Of a DNA stretch of 64,000 bases, positions 37,999-52,834 are shown one piece after another. The stretch comes from Otis tarda (taxonomy: Eukaryota; Chordata; Aves; Otidiformes; Otididae). The notes below the pieces were generated by a model. That model was not told where the DNA came from. It was given only the letters and a program-made list of their open reading frames with translations, and made no database searches. The DNA is taken from contig CM048591.1 of the NCBI GenBank assembly GCA_026413225.1, positions 69,652,052 through 69,716,051 on the forward strand. The letters are read 5' to 3'. The translations under genes and the position numbers were made by a program. How positions within the stretch are numbered: the stretch's first letter is position 1; every line of letters begins with the position of its first letter.

Positions 37999-39655
37999 GA
38001 ATCATAGAAACATAGAATAGTTTAGGTTGGAAGGGACCTTTAAATGTTGTCTCATCCAACCTCCCCGCAAGGAGCAGGGACATCTCCAACCAGATCAGTT
38101 TGCTCAGAGCCCCATCCAACCTGGCCTTGAACGTTTCCAAGGATGGGACATCCACTGCCTCTCTGGGCAACCTGTGCCAGTGTTCCACCACCCTCATTAT
38201 AAATACTTTTTTTTCTTATATCCAGTCTGAATCTACCTCCCTCTATTTTAAAACCATTACTCCTTGTCCCTTCACAACAGGTCCTGCTGAAGACTTTCTC
38301 CTCATCTTTCTTATAAGCCCCCTTGAAGTACTGGAAGGTCTCCCCAGACCCTTCTCTTCTCCAGGCTGAACAGCCCCAACTCTCTCACCCTGTCCTCATA
38401 GTACAGGTGCTCCAGCCCTCTCATCATCTTCATGGGTCTCCTCTGGACCCTCTCCAACTGGTCCATATTCTTCTTATGTTGGGGGCTCCAGAACTAGATG
38501 CAGCACTCCAGGTAGGGTCTCACCAGAGCAGAGTAGAGGGGCAGAATCACCTCCCTCGAGCTGCTGGCCACGCTTCTTTTGATGCAGCCTGGGGTATGAC
38601 TGGCTTTCTGGGCTGCAAGTGCACAATTCTGGCTCATGTTGAGCTTTTCTTCCACCAGCACACCCAAGTCCTTCTCCTCAGGGTTGCTCTGCCCAGCCTA
38701 TATTTGTGCCTGGGATTGCCCTGACCCATGGGACATTGTTGACCTGACCCATTGGCCTTGTTGAACTTTATGAGGTTCACACATGTCCACTTCTCAAGCC
38801 TGTTAAGGTTCCTCTGGATGACATCCCTTCCCTCCAGTGTGTTGACCGCACCACACAGCTTGATGTAGTCAGTGAACTTGCTGAGGGTGCACTTTATCCC
38901 ACTGTCCATGTTGCTGACAAAGATGTTAAACAGCATTGGTCCCAATACCAGCTCCTGAGGAACGTCACTTTTCACCAGTCTCCACTTGGATATCAAGCTG
39001 TTGACCACAACTCTTTGAGTGAGGCCATCCAGCCAATTCCTTATCTAGTGAGTGGTCCATCCATCAAATCCATGTCTCTCCAGTTTAGAGACAAGGATGT
39101 CATGTGGGACAGTGTCAAATGCTTTGCACTAGTCTAGGTAGATAACGTGAGTTGTTAGTCCATTGTCCACCAAAGCTACAACCCTGAGGTTAGGCATGAT
39201 TTGCCCCTAATGAAGCCATGTTGGCTGTCACCAGTCAACTCCTTATATTCCATGTGCCTCAGCATAGGTTCCAGGAGGACCTGCTCTGTGAGCTTGCCAG
39301 GTACAGGAGTGAGGCTGACTGGCTTGTAGTTCCCAGGATCTTCCTTATTTCACTTTTTAAAAATGGGGATTATGCTTCCCCTTTTCCAGTCAATGGGGGC
39401 ATCACCACACTGCCATGACTTCTCAACTATGATGGACAGTGGCTTGGCGACTTCATCCACCAGTTCCCTTGGGACTTTCAGATGCATCTTATTGGGTCCC
39501 TTGGACTTGTATACCTTCAGATTCCTTACATGTTCCCAAACCTTCTCTTCTGCTACAGTGGGCAGTTCCTCATTCTCCCAGTCTCTGCTTTTGCCTTCTA
39601 CGACGTGGGTGATGTGGCTAGAGCCGTCACCGGTGAAGACTGAGGCAAAAAAGGA
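37999..39655 (-). mobile_element. CR1 LINE, longest copy in the window (~1.66 kb)
   Basis: A minus-strand CR1 with its 3' terminus at ~37,999 (ATCATAGAAACATAGAATAG, then GGTTGGAAGGGACC) and the 5' limit of recognisable homology near 39,655. It retains most of the reverse-transcriptase region of ORF2. Reading the minus strand, it holds the fingers/palm part (39,640-39,010), then a PQ-LVLGP motif with LFNIFVSNMDSG, a catalytic box degraded from FADD to FTDY, the RLEKWTCVNLIKFNKA segment, and the PSLETFKARLDGAL end of ORF2. Several frameshifts and stops interrupt the frame, so it is non-functional. The 3' UTR matches the 18,960 and 54,727 copies. Confidence 0.95.
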
Positions 39656-42600
39656 CTATCTTTTTTATTTTCCCCCAATACTCACTTGTTGCTTAGCAGT
39701 TCCCATTGTGACACTAATGACTGAACTTGCAAGAACTTTGTGCTTGATATACATGGCTTTTCTGAAAATCTGACCTCAATTACAGAAGCTAGGATATCTT
39801 GACATCTGTCCCTTATTTTAATTCTTAAACTCAACTCATAATTGAACATGAAATTATAAAAGGGTTAAAGATCTCCCTAACAATACAATGAGAATTTGAA
39901 GAACTCTTGCCCCGTCTTCCCAGTCTAGCTTAGTGCACATGGAGGAATTTCCAGTTAGAACTTTAAGCTTTGGGAAGCCTAAAGCCTTGCCTAATAGGTC
40001 ACATTGCACAGTTCAGATGTAGGATGACTTTTACTTTTGAACACTGTAAGAGCGATGAGATTTACTGCCTTGTTCTCTGCCTACAGGGGTGCTTTGCACC
40101 CAAATGCTTGGTTTGAATCAACCTCAGACAGGCTTCTGGACATCTGTTTTGCATTGCTACATCAGAAATATACATATAAACAATTCATAATTGTGGATGT
40201 GCCTACTCCCGTATGCTATTTTAAACTGAGTTTAGTAGCCTTTTTTTTCAGTAAGTGTATACATTTCTTTGTTCCAAGAAAGAAGAGTAATATTCTATTG
40301 AAAAAGGTGATCTGACCTCTTCTGTATCGAACGATGATCAGCTCCGAGATTCTGGTGAAATCTTCACTGAGACAGGGCTTAGAAGCTGAAAGCTCAACTT
40401 TAATGGCTGACATGAAAGCAAAATCTTGGAGTGGGTGTTGCTGGCTATTGGAAATGCAGAACTGGATAGATAACACCAGTATATCACCTAGTTTTCAACA
40501 AATGGAAATTGGTGAAAGAAAAATTGATTTCAACTGTATTTAACATCAAATAAAATATGGTTATAAAAAGAAGTGAATTGGATTTTCCAGAAGTGACTGG
40601 TGAGTTTGAGTTGTGAATTCAAACTTTGGGTGTCCAACCTTGGATACTGTTAGAGAGATTTGTTTAGAGATTGAGGTTTTCTTGATGCATCTAAACCTGA
40701 TGCACTAAAATGTAGTCAAATTTGAAAATCTTTGCCACTTCATTCAGTGAAGCGCTACTCAAGATGCTCATGAATTGGCAAACCATTAAAATAATCTGGA
40801 GAAATTTCATTAAAAGGAAAATAATTCTAAATTATACTACTAATTTCATATAAATTTTCAATCCACAAGATATATAGCCATTAAAATAAAAATGCCGTAT
40901 AAGATGCTTCTGAAGCTAAGAAAATCCTGTTGCAAAGAGACATATTTTGTACTATATTAAACCAGTGACTAAGTAGAGGACCTCAGGTTGGTACATAAAG
41001 ATACAAGAGTTCTTGGAAAGGACTAATAGTAACCAGTAAATGATCTCATGTTTTCTGCTTTTCTCAGGAGCATACAAATTAATTGAACAGAAAAAACAGT
41101 TGGATTCATTGGATCAAATTATACCATGATTTATAATTATGCTCCACCTGATTATAATTATATAGCTCCTCAGATTAGCTGATATGATGGAGAACAGAAC
41201 TGACCTATAGTTTCTGATTTAACAGTCCTGTTTTTAGTATAAGTGAAGGCTTGGGGTCTGAATTAATTGTTATATTAATCATGAAATAAGCTATAGATGT
41301 GCTTTTCATTAGCACTGTAGAACATTAGTTATTCAGTACACTCTGTTATGTGTACTAGTCATTCCTTAGTGACTAATTACATTGATGATTCCTGTGATAT
41401 TTGAAATGCTCATCACTTTGTTCATTGTTGCCATGAAATGTGGGTAACTTCATGTACAGGCTGTATGACGGTATTGCATGGTGTATGATGAAAACTTGTA
41501 TTAGCAAGTAAACTCATTTGGGCTAGCTTCAAGATTAAGTTAGTAAGACCACACTGTAAGCATGCCACTCTAGCCAGTAATTTACACCCAGTCATTATTT
41601 ATTTTGTATATGCCACATACTTAGCTGACAGACAATTTAAAATTTGTTGAAGGTTTTTTATTTTTTTCTTTTGTTTCGTCAGGCAACATGTGAAAGCGAT
41701 CTTTCGAGGCAGAAGAAAATTGTAATTGATGTTAGTAAAATACCTATAAAATTATTTCAAAAATTTCTTACATAATAATATTTCAGTCTTTACTAGCCTC
41801 AAAGCAGGTGTTGAGTGTGGCATTACATACATGGGATTCTTTTTTTCTGATGCTCCTTATTCCAATGTCTTTGAAATATTGTCTGTGACTCTGTTTGAAA
41901 GACAAAACTTCTGGCTGGTCCTCAAGACGACAGTGCACTTTTTAGCTCTTGTGCCACCAACCAAAATAATTTAGTGTATTGTAAAAGAGTGCTGTAAACT
42001 ACTAATTTTAGGAGCTGTATATCCTAATGTTGGCATGTGGCATCAAAATATGCCAGTAGACATCTAATGCGTATGCTGTTGTTAGACACACATGCCATCA
42101 CCAGGTTTCTCTTGGCTGACCATAGTTTTGAACACAGTCATAATAATTGCTTTTGTGCTTGATGTGGAGCCTGATGCTGCTGAGGTGTGCTGAGTGTGAT
42201 TGGAGCATGCCTGCTAAGCTCAGCACCTCAGAATGGAGGCAGAGAGCATCTGTGGGCCTTGTCAGACATTACTGGAGGGGACCAGGCAGTGAATTCAGCA
42301 ATGGCATTTCTGAGTCATGTGTGCACAGATGCGGAGCTGAACCAGAAGCACCACGTAAACTGCCTGCCTCAAATCTTAAGTGTCTCTAAGATTTCCTTAG
42401 CAGTGTGTTTAGACAGAGGTAATGAGGCTCGTGTGTTTTGCCTTACTTCAGAGATCTAAATCCTTTTGTGGGTCTGAGTTACACATAGGCTTGAATGTGT
42501 AACATGAAAACTGTGACCAGACTGCTGCATTTTTACAGGGACAAAGGTCTGGGATGACAGTCTTTGTCAGATTCGTGGCTTTAAACTAGTAGACTTGTCA

Positions 42601-43005
42601 CACTCTGATGGCAAGGGTTAAATAACAGCTTCATTCTAGCTCCTGGTCGATCCTATTCTGTGGACTAAAATGATGCATAGGTCTGGGACAGGTCCTTCTC
42701 TCTCCTCCTTCACACCCATGAAGATGAATTTCACCCACAGGGAGTGGGAACTCACAAGGACTAAGATACTGAGCATTGGCATTACTCATTTTCTAATGTG
42801 AGCTAAGACCAACGTCTCTGCTGTCTTAAAGAAGGTTATTTCTAGTGAATCTGAGGATGAATCAAACACCATGAGAATAATTCAAATAGATAGTAATTTT
42901 ATTAAAAAGGCAATAATTGTATACAGTTAAAACAAGGAATATGGAGAAATTAGTCAGAGATTTGTGATCCACTCTGTAATCTGCTGTTTCATTTTTGTTG
43001 TTTAG
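39656..43005. other. Unique AT-rich non-coding stretch
   Basis: No gene or repeat recognised. The 40,550-41,900 part is especially AT-rich. No coding frame above about 90 codons. Confidence 0.5.
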
Positions 43006-46000
43006 GCGGTGACGTTTACCCACAAGTTTACACAAATGGAAACATGGCATTCATGAGTCATTGATCTTAATGTGGCATTAGGAATGAAAACCTAATGCTT
43101 CTCAACAACTATCTTCAGGTAAGAAAATGGACTAGCTAAACTAGATGGTTTTACTTGTCTTTGAAGAAGTGATAACAGGGAAAATTATAGTGCAGAACTT
43201 AATTATGGAAATATGAGAAAAGGTACACATGGAGAAACATAGATCATAGAATGTCTACTGTTTTGGAGTTCTGTGTAACACTAAAGACCTAGCCAGTGAG
43301 CTGCAGATCAGGCTATAGTATGTGCCTTTTTTTTTTTGCAAAAAAATGTGTGATGGAATGACACAAGAAAAAGAGAAAAACAACTCTTGTAGCCAAATCT
43401 TGCACAGTCTATACAAGACAGGATGTTCACAAGGCCCTTTTGGGCTGGTCAGAAAGAAAGAGACTCCTTTATCCACTATCTCATATGCCTATGGCTCTGC
43501 AGACTGTTCTGTCTGTGGTGATACCTGTGAGCACTAGCTAGGAGCTTCCTTTCATCTTTATGGTGGTTGCGTCACATATGGATTCATTTGCAAGACCCAC
43601 TCCTTGTGTAGTCCATTGCTCTGAACTAGTCTGCTTTGGGTAGAAGGAACTAAAGTGGAAGGAACAGGTGAAACTTTCTACACCTTGCTCTTCCTTGCTC
43701 AGTGGAGTTGCAGTCACATGGATCATCAATCCTGTGGCTTTATCTATGTCATGATTTGTGAGTGGTGTCTGAAAAAAAGCTGTGAACACGACCATTAGGA
43801 TTGATTTATCTTCCTAATTGACGTGACTCCTGCACTGGCTGCCTATAGGCCGGTGAGGAGCCTATCTACTATAAGGTGCATGTTAAGATGTCCAGTAACT
43901 CACCAAGATATTCGACATGCCTAGGCATGTTGTGTGCCTCGTAGAGTGGCCTCTGGCTGCACCTAGGGCTGTACTTTCTCTCTACATGAACTCTGCATTT
44001 GGACTTGATCTTGCCTGGGGACATCCTTTACAAATGCAAGACAGATGTATCCTTTGTGGCTGCAGATGGAAGGGAAGGACCATAGCCACAGAGCAGCAAA
44101 GGTCTGCTTTTTGCACAGCTGTATTTTATATAAATATATAAATATAGGTAGGATTCCATCTGAAACTAGAATATTCTTCATGTAGGATACTTAAAATCCT
44201 GTAGAGGTTTTTCCTGTCCCATAAGTAATATAGTGGAAAAAATCCGTATCTTCTATGAAAAGCCCATGTGATCACAATTGCTTAAGATGGTCTACAGCTC
44301 TTTTGTGGGACCGAAATATATTATTTATATTTCCTTTTTGTTCTTCTCCTTTTTTGTTACACTGTTCTTAGCTGACTCTATCTTGGCTCAGGACCAGTGT
44401 TTCTAGTACATCTAGAATTACATATTTGTGGAACTTGAGTACTAAAGATGTACAATTTGTTCTTTACAATTTGGCTCCTCTTGGAATCTTCACTTACAAA
44501 CCCAGAAAAATAAAAGAACACATGCCTGGCTGAAATGCACAACCCTTGCAGTTCTGCCTAATTGCTGCCTCATTGCAGTTCTCTTTCAACCCTTTCCCCA
44601 CCAATTTTGTTTCGAGACTGTGAAGACACTTCTGCTTGGCTTCATGTTTGGCAGATGATGGAAGGCAACTGCTAGATAAAACTTGGTCCCCATTCAGGGG
44701 CCCTGTAAGAGAATATCTGCCCAGCCTTCTGCATGATGCCAAGCCAAAAACTTGGCCAGAACAAATCTTGTTCCAGTTAAGCCTAATCTTTTATACCGAA
44801 CATTTTCGATAACTCAGCAGAAAAAATGATTTTTGCATTTTAAATGACTCACTCAAAGTACCATCACCAAGAACTCAGGGAGTAATTTGTTTTAGAACAA
44901 ATGGCAAGCCTGTGCATGTAGGCTAGCATGCTTATCAGAGGAGAAAATACAGCAGTTACAGACAGTAGTGGGGTATGACAGTGCTGGGACAATTTTGGGA
45001 TATGCAGATATATGGCAACTATCAAACTCTTCCAAGAGATATGAGTCAGTCTTGTTAACTATCAGAGGATATGGTCAATTGGTTTCTTATAGTTTTGATT
45101 TATTAAATTTTACTCCAAATTTTACTCTCAGCTTACAAACCTGAACAAGATCTATATCTGAAAAGATATAGATGGTGTATATTTGCACTAGAGCTATAAG
45201 AGACAAAAATTTGCAATTTATACATATAGCAAAACCACTGTGGCCTCCCACTGACCTGCCCTCAGGGAAAACAAGCTATTCTTTAAAAAATTGTTTTTTT
45301 TTCTGTAAGGGCAATATAGCTGTGTAGGGTAGGGCTTCTCACTCTTCATACCTTTATGCTCTTCCCAAGTAAATTCCCTGTCATGTAAACCTAGATGAGT
45401 ATTGGATTTTCACTTGTAATATCTGCACTTGGAGGTCATTTGCTTGTGTTATACCTCCCTGGGACATACTTCCTCCTAGCAAATACCCAACCTTGGATAC
45501 GACCTTTGGCTTAAATTGCCTTCTGAAGTGTTTTATTAAAGCTGATTTATTTTCTTAGTACTTCACCTAGTCAATTCCAAATTTTCTAGAAGATTCCTAC
45601 CTCTTTTTATAGTAGCAAACAGGTCCAAGCCATTGTCTCAAGTGCTGGACTGCAGTTGCCCATGCTGCTTAACTGTTAGGAGACTCCTTGACACAACTTT
45701 GGTAAACATTGGCTTTCCATGACAACTTCTGGGAGCAGTTCAGGAGTGCAGTCTAGGAATTGTTCTGAGTGCACAGTATGCCTGAGACTGGCCTTTTTAA
45801 AGGGGAGGAAGACAAGAAAGGGAGAGAAAGAGCTCTGCACCCATTTATTTAGAAGTATAGAGGTAGTCGGAACTGGATTTGTCTAGGCAAGACAGGAGCA
45901 AAGACCTTTTATTTCCTTAAGGACTCTGATTGCTAGTAATATTTAATCTCTCTGGAGGAAGCTGTTTGTATTCACTGCTGTTCCTCACTTGCACTTATGG

Positions 46001-46529
46001 CATATGATCAGCATGGCTGCACTAGCACAATCGGGTACAGTAGACATGGTCTAAGTGGTACTTTGACTTAGCACTTCTTGTTCGGTCAATGACATTGAGG
46101 ATATACATGCTGGTAGCATAAGCTGATCAACTTGCTGAGTAACTATGACTGGTGTTTGGCCAAGCTAGTTTTGGACAAAGCCACTGCTAGTGTGGACAGG
46201 GTGGAGGCTGCAGAATCAGCTCCCTGCTCCTGGTTCTGCTGGCCTGAACTACAGGCTCTGCCAAGTTATTCTAGACCTCAAGGCAACAAAATTTATTTTG
46301 TCTAATTGGCTGAAAAAATGTGAACTGGTTCTGGTCAGAAGAGAAGCTGGGACTGATAAGTAGTGTAGTGTGCTTTGGACCTGATGAAGTTTCTCTACAA
46401 TTTCATGTGCTTTGCTTCCTGGTTGGTAAAATTTTGGTAAGTGTAGATGTTAAAATCAAAGTGAGTTTAAACCTGTTTGGAGAGTCTTTGTGTAGAAAAT
46501 GTGGACTTCATAAAAAAAAATCAGTTTGG
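43006..46529. other. Unique non-coding stretch
   Basis: No supported gene. A splice-bounded segment with stops (43,006-43,118) is noted in the findings. Short AT repeats lie near 44,130-44,150. Confidence 0.5.
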
Positions 46530-46830
46530 CCAGGTCCTCTGGAGATCATCTAGTCCAAACTCATACGTAAGTTGAATCAAGTGGGTCAGGGCCTGGCCCA
46601 GCTGTGGACAAGAAATCTCCAAGAACAGGTATTCTATATATTCTTGAGGCACCTGTGCTGGTGCTTAACCACTCCCATGATGAACATTTTCTCCTTATAT
46701 CCAGTTAGAATTTCTTTTGCTGCAAGCTGTAATAATTGCCTCTTGTTTCCTTGCTGTGCATCTGAGATGAGTCTGTCTTCATATTTCTTATAATCTCCTC
46801 TGTTTCAATGATGAAAATGCTCTGTACACG
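46530..46830 (-). mobile_element. Old CR1 3'-end fragment
   Basis: Diverged CR1 on the minus strand. The GGTCCTCTGGAGATCATCTA segment and following TCCAAAC match the CR1 3' UTR start. Next come AATCTCCAAGAACAGG, GGCACCTGTGCTGGTGCTTA with ACCACTC, a TTCTCCTTATATCCAGTTAG segment and TAATAATTGCCTCTTGTTTCC, in the order seen in older avian CR1 subfamilies. The 8-bp terminal repeat is eroded. Only the 3' UTR and the very end of ORF2 remain. Confidence 0.75.
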
Positions 46831-49800
46831 ACTACCCCAGTTTAATCTAGTTGTTCCCAGGAGGCAGGTTATCAGTTATGCAGCTCCAACTGCATATTTA
46901 CCCACTGTGGCTGTAGTTTTTCCACAGCTTTGGCAATTGAATGGATGGCAAAATAAGAGCTCAATAGAATGCAACATAGCTCATGCTGTCCCCAGCTTGT
47001 ACAACCTGATATTAAGTCGTGCTAATGACATGTAATGAATATTTCTATAAAGGAAATACACTTTCATTGCTCCAGTAGTGAGATCTCCTATTTTAAGTGA
47101 TTGAATTATTATTTAAGCTGATACTGCACTGTAGAAAAGTTAATAGTTCAGCACACATTTATTATGTGCCTTTGTGCTCTTTCCAATTCCATTCTCCATG
47201 CTGGTGGGGCTCAAAAAGATCTCATGTGTACATCTGGACAGGAACGGGGCAGGTCTAGGAACTAGCTGCTTTGTTCAGCATTTTCCTTGCAAAACCAAGT
47301 GGAAGCCAATACAGTATGTCTGCAAGGCTTGTTATTACCTATTATGTTGTGTGGTTTCCCTATGGAAAATATATGGCTGGAAAGGGGAAATTGGACAGGC
47401 TGCAGAATGTCTTGTGTTGAACCTCTAGAATGCAAAAAATTTGGAAGTCTGGTTTCCTCACATAGCTCCATATTCACTCTTCAAAAGAAAAGCATCAAAA
47501 AGGAGAGGCTGTTTCTCATGTCCTGGGGCTATTATCTCCTTTATCCACTATTTACTGTGGGAGGTTGTAACACAGCCTTTTGTTATTGTAAAGGTCATTT
47601 TAGTCATCTCACCAGGAGAAAGATGGAAGGGGAGAGGAGAAACAGGAGGGAGGGAAAGGGAGTGAGTGCACCTACCAACAGAAATTTCTAGTCCATTGGC
47701 AACACTGCTGTCTTTCCACTAGGTTCTATTGAGAGTAAAGCAAAGGATGGCAGTTTCATCTTGCATAATGGCATAGGATTTGTTAGCAATCTAACCATCC
47801 CACAGAAACCTTAAGTAATGATAGGTAAACATTGATGCCAAGAAGAAATTTTGACTGTACATGACATACTCCACTCCATTGCATATCGTAGTTCCTAATG
47901 ATACTCCTAGCAGATTTCAGTGGTTTCCAGTACCTGCTGCTTTTACTGGGAGTAGGAACATTGCAGCCTTTTCTAATGTTCTAGTTTTCAATACTTTTTC
48001 ATGGAAAAGGAATTGCTGAATGTAATAAACTTCCATGTAAAAATATTCTATTTTGTAAATAAAATATTTTGTAAAATTGTAAAACATTGAAATGCAGTTC
48101 AGAAAATATGTCATTTTCATTTATTGATATGTATTGCTGTACATGGAGGACACAAAGGATTAAAGGGAAAAGCACTGAAATAATTAATCTCACAATTAAA
48201 TTATATTCATTATTCTGATAATGTTTGAAAGTTGAAATTAACATTTGGACTTGGTTTACAGTCTATGAATTCTTCTGCAAATCCTTAATTCTTTACTCTA
48301 GGAAACTCAAATTGTCTAAGAGCGTGACTGACATTTACAAACAGCAAATAATATTATTTCAAAATACAGTCTCCAAGGAGAAGCACATACTTGGATTAGT
48401 AGGATATTATAATTATTTCTCAGTGGTTCTGTGCTTTGGCAGGATATCTCCTTGGATGTTGGTAAACAGCAACTGTAGATGGGCTGGAACAGCTGAAGAG
48501 GGAATGTCTGAAGTGATTTTTACACGTAGATGTCAGTCACTCTTTTATTTTACCTTAGTAAGATCTAAAACATCATGGCAGCAGATGTCCATCTCTGAGG
48601 CTAAACATTCCAGAATGGAAATCTTTCTGTGTACGTCTCCCTCTCTGCATACATAATATTAACAACACACAAACATATCTTGTCATTCTGAAAAATGTTT
48701 TAACATACATTGAATTGCTGACTTATTTGAGGAAAATTAGCAGTATTAACAGTGTTAATAGTCCTCTTGTGCCTGGATGGAGTAAATACTATGGGCCTCT
48801 GAATATGGCTGATGGTCAAAAGACTCATTCTTTATGTTTTTGTTTTGCTATCCATATTCATTACTTTTTAAAATTAGGGGGTTATAGAAGATCATCACTT
48901 ATCCTTTGGACAAAAGCTTTTCATTTTTGCATGAAAACCTAAGTTTCTCAAAATGTGTACCATGCTAACAACAGCAAGGGAAGTGAATGCTGGAAGATAT
49001 ATACATTAAAATAATTATGATTTTGTCTTGAGATCTATTGCAGAGACAGTATTTTCCCAAAGAGATTTCAAAGGTTCAAAAGGTATTGATTGCTAGATTA
49101 TTTGAGAAGATAACTTCTATTTCAACAACACACAATACAATTCTTCTATAAATTAGTTGTCCTTTTTCATTTATCATCAGCATTGAAAACAATCACTCTC
49201 TCCCACTGCCAAATCTAACATATTTTGTGTAGGATCAGATAAAAATACTTCGAGTTTCCCAAAAAAGCTTCTACTCCTCTCAGGTAAGGTAAGTTTAGAG
49301 TGGATATTTTAATGCCAGTGCCTGCCAAAGGCATTTAGTAGTGATTAATGGTAAGTGATTAAACTTATCACAAGATGAAGTTTCTCATTTGACAATTTAG
49401 AAATTAATCAGAAACATTAATCAGACCCATGATCTTAATTTTCTCAATCTGTTCTGGAAATTGAGAAAAGATCTTGTGTTTTCTAAAGGTGGAGAAAGAA
49501 CCCAGAAAACATAATTGGAAGCATACATGGATTCCTTGGGTTTTTTTTCAAAATAAATATTTTAAATATGGCAGCAATCTTATTATTTCCTTTAAACAAT
49601 ACCAAATTCAGCATAGTTGAGAAGCCTCTTAAAACTGAGGCTTGGGAGAGTTTCCTTCACCTAGTGGCCTGAAAACCAGATGTGGGACTCACAGACCTTT
49701 ATTTTGTTTGCACTCATGGCAGCACTCATCTGCAAGAGCTGCCTAAGTGGACTAAGCTTCTTCTGAGGAGTCCCCATAGCTAGTGTCAGTTTGCTATCTC

Positions 49801-52800
49801 ATTTCAGCTCAGGTGTTCTGTTGGTGGGTGGAATCCCGAGGACGGCTAGTAGCAAGAGAGATGCTTTTTGTAAGTTACACATTTTGAGACTTTTTTTTTC
49901 TTTGTTATTAGAACAAGGTGTTCGAGTTTTGTGTTTCTGAATACATGAGAAACAGAAGGAAGTCAGAAAATTTCTTCCATGAAGTACCATTCATTCTTAG
50001 GGGTTCGTGGTTTTTTTTTATTTATTTTTTTTCCCCCTCTCTTTGAATATATTTCTGTACTTCTTTTTGACATTTTGTCCACCTTTTTGTCTCTTCTGGA
50101 ACTAGAAGAATTGCACTGGAGTCCCCCCATCTCTTTCCTAGTCCTCTCCAGTTGTGCGTAAGTGTCTTTAAGTTGTTCTGGTAGGAGTCAGTGTCCTTCA
50201 TCCCATTGCTTTCTCTTCCACTAGCGTGATGATCCTTTTCAGACACAAGCGCACATTTTTCATAGTGGCAGACAGCTCACTCTCCCATTCTCTGAATCTG
50301 CTCTAGGGACAGCCCATCAATTTCTCCTAAGAAGTCATGTAAAACTGCTTCTTCTGCCATTCGTATGAAATTCCTCCCCTGCATGTTCTTCTTTCATGCA
50401 TATAATTCTGTATTTGGCCCTCTTTCTTCTGATTTTCTGTCTGTCATCGTTATACCACCTTCTGTTTCATCCCTTGCCTATTTTCGTTATTTCTTCTTCT
50501 CTACCCTCTTTTGGGAAGAGCAGCTTCATAGTTCTCATTTTCTGTTTCTCCTTAGTGCAGCCAATCTCCTCCTCAGGGTTATCTTTCCTCTGGTAGCTTT
50601 TGTCCTCTCTTTTTTTCTGTCCTTACATTCTTCCAGAGGTAATCCATCTAAGCCAGGGTATTCTGCTCCTCTTCTCTAGCAGGCACCTCTCAGTCTTGCG
50701 TTACTTGCCCATTTTCTGCTCCACCATGATGACAAATCTCTATTGAACTCTGTTATTCTCTTCAGCTGTATTTAAGACTTGGGTCTCATCATTTGTTACC
50801 TTAGTTAGGCCACACTGTTCACAGTAACGGTTTGTGCCAGATACCCCTGCAGAGACAATGAATACCCCTCTGCCTCTGCACCCTCTCATTTCTGTGATGC
50901 CAAGCCTCAGGTCATCTTCACTTCTCTCAGTCTTTGTTTTATCACTGTCAACTTCTTCATTTTTGTTGGCCTTAAAAAAGAAAGAATAATGTCCTCCAAC
51001 CTTTCTTTTATGGTCTTTGCTTTATGAGCTGCATTTCATAGAGAATGAATATTATAATTATGAAAGTTAGGCATCTTTCCTCATGCATAACAGAAGTGGC
51101 TGAAGTCCTGTTTTGAATGCAAAATTCCACTCTATGTAAACTGGAAACTCAAGCTGTATAACTAATTGCCAACTTTTGTGAAATTAAAAGAAAATGTATG
51201 GTATTGTATGCAAATGTCAGTTACTAGCATCTAATTAAATGTTACACCGTAAGGGAACAAAAGGAGAAGGATGGATTCAGGAAAATCCTCAGCTAGCTAG
51301 TACTGATCCATACAATTCCACTGCTAGGGAAAATTTCCTCTACTCAGGATGTGGCCATTAGAATTTGAAATATTTTTTGAGAAACAGCAGTTTTTGTCAC
51401 CAGCAATATCTGAATGGTGTCAAATGCGAACATCTGTATCCGTTAAATCAACAAGACTCAGAAGAGTATGAACTGGATAGTCTACAATTTTCAAGCAGCT
51501 TCTGCCATTCAAGCACCAAATAATGTTTAGATTTAGGGGAGGCGCATGCAGGCTTAGCATCTGACAGCCAGTCACAGCTCCCAGTCACAGGACACTGCTT
51601 AGTCCCCACTGACTCTGAATGACAGAGGTTGTGTATCAGGCCAGAGAGAAATTGCTGTTCCAGAAACGATGCTTTCACCAGAAGCCTATATATCTGTGTC
51701 TGGTTTGGTGAAAAACAAAGGTCCAAATTTTCACATAGCCCCTGTGATTTGAAAGTAATCTCAAAATGGTAATTTCAAGTGAGTCCTCATAATGCTGATC
51801 CTAAATTTTAAACCAGATAAACCAAAATGCTCACTCTTAGAAGGCAACTGAAATATATCTTATTTCCTGTTAAGTATTAGAATTCACCTGCATGATATGT
51901 GCCCAATGACCAATTCTACAAATACTTAATAAAAGCAGCCTTTGCAACAGATCCATTTGTTAAATTGCATTCTACCTACCAACCAACACAAATTTTTGCA
52001 CTCATCTTATTGAACCTCATGCAGTTTATTGCTTTGAAAAATTCTCTCATTTCAATTCTACTGCAGTGAGACACGCGGCCCTCTTTGTAAGAAGTACAGC
52101 AGTTACGCTTTTATGACTGCATATGAAAATTCTCATCACCCTCTGTTTTGCTTTACTTTTGCCTTTTGTCTTACTGAGCAACCTGTTTCTGCTGCTGCAG
52201 GGAGCTCTCTGAAGCAGCCACTTTTTATTTGACCATTCTTATAGTGCAGGTCACTCGTGCCAATTAGGAGTGCCTCTAAGGGCTGCACTTTGTGTGGCCA
52301 TTTAAACTGTAAATTAATTCTGCTTCTTGAATCATTGCTAAAACATCTCACAAAGATTTCTCCACTGACGAGAAAGGGGGTGTGCTAGTGAGTAAGCAGT
52401 ATGATCAGGCCTCTGAGCCAGCAACACTGCTCGCAGGAAGGAGATGCAGCGTTGCAGGATGAGGTGCTGACCTGAGTGACTAGTCATAATTTTCAGATCA
52501 GGTTTCTAGCAGATCATGTACTTACTCCTTCCTTCTCTTTCCTATCATTTCCATCTCCTTTGTCCAAGGAAGAAATTCGGGCATTTTCTGGATTGCTACA
52601 CAAGGAGTTTCACATTTATTTTCTTCTCTTCCATATGCTTCTTCCCTTGGAATACAATTTTGAGGGGAATTGAGAGGAGGGGGGGCTCCTGTGGAGCAAG
52701 GTGCTAAGCGGCATGAGTATTGATGACAGAACCAGGTCTTTCAGTGAGTTTTCTGTTTTTTTTTCAAGCACAGTCTTAAACTCCATAGAAGAGTAATACA

Positions 52801-52834
52801 GAAATTCTCTTGGATTCATTTCCAAGAGATGGAA
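46831..52834. other. Unique stretch with pyrimidine-rich blocks
   Basis: No supported gene. The plus strand is pyrimidine-rich around 50,000-50,680 (T/C runs), which opens several plus-strand frames at once (50,365-50,679 and others); these are compositional. A 143-codon plus frame at 48,225-48,656 has no ATG at its start and no convincing domain. Confidence 0.5.

Noticed and set aside
39363-39773. 136-codon plus-strand frame
   Set aside because: Mostly antisense of the 5' part of the minus-strand CR1 at 37,999-39,655.
43235-43256. ATAGATCATAGAATG, similar to a CR1 terminal repeat
   Set aside because: No adjacent CR1 3' UTR sequence follows, so the match is too short to call.
48225-48656. 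143-codon frame containing LGLVGYY, reminiscent of retroelement polymerase
   Set aside because: Only about seven residues resemble the motif. The rest shows no reverse-transcriptase or RNase H order, and the frame does not start with ATG.
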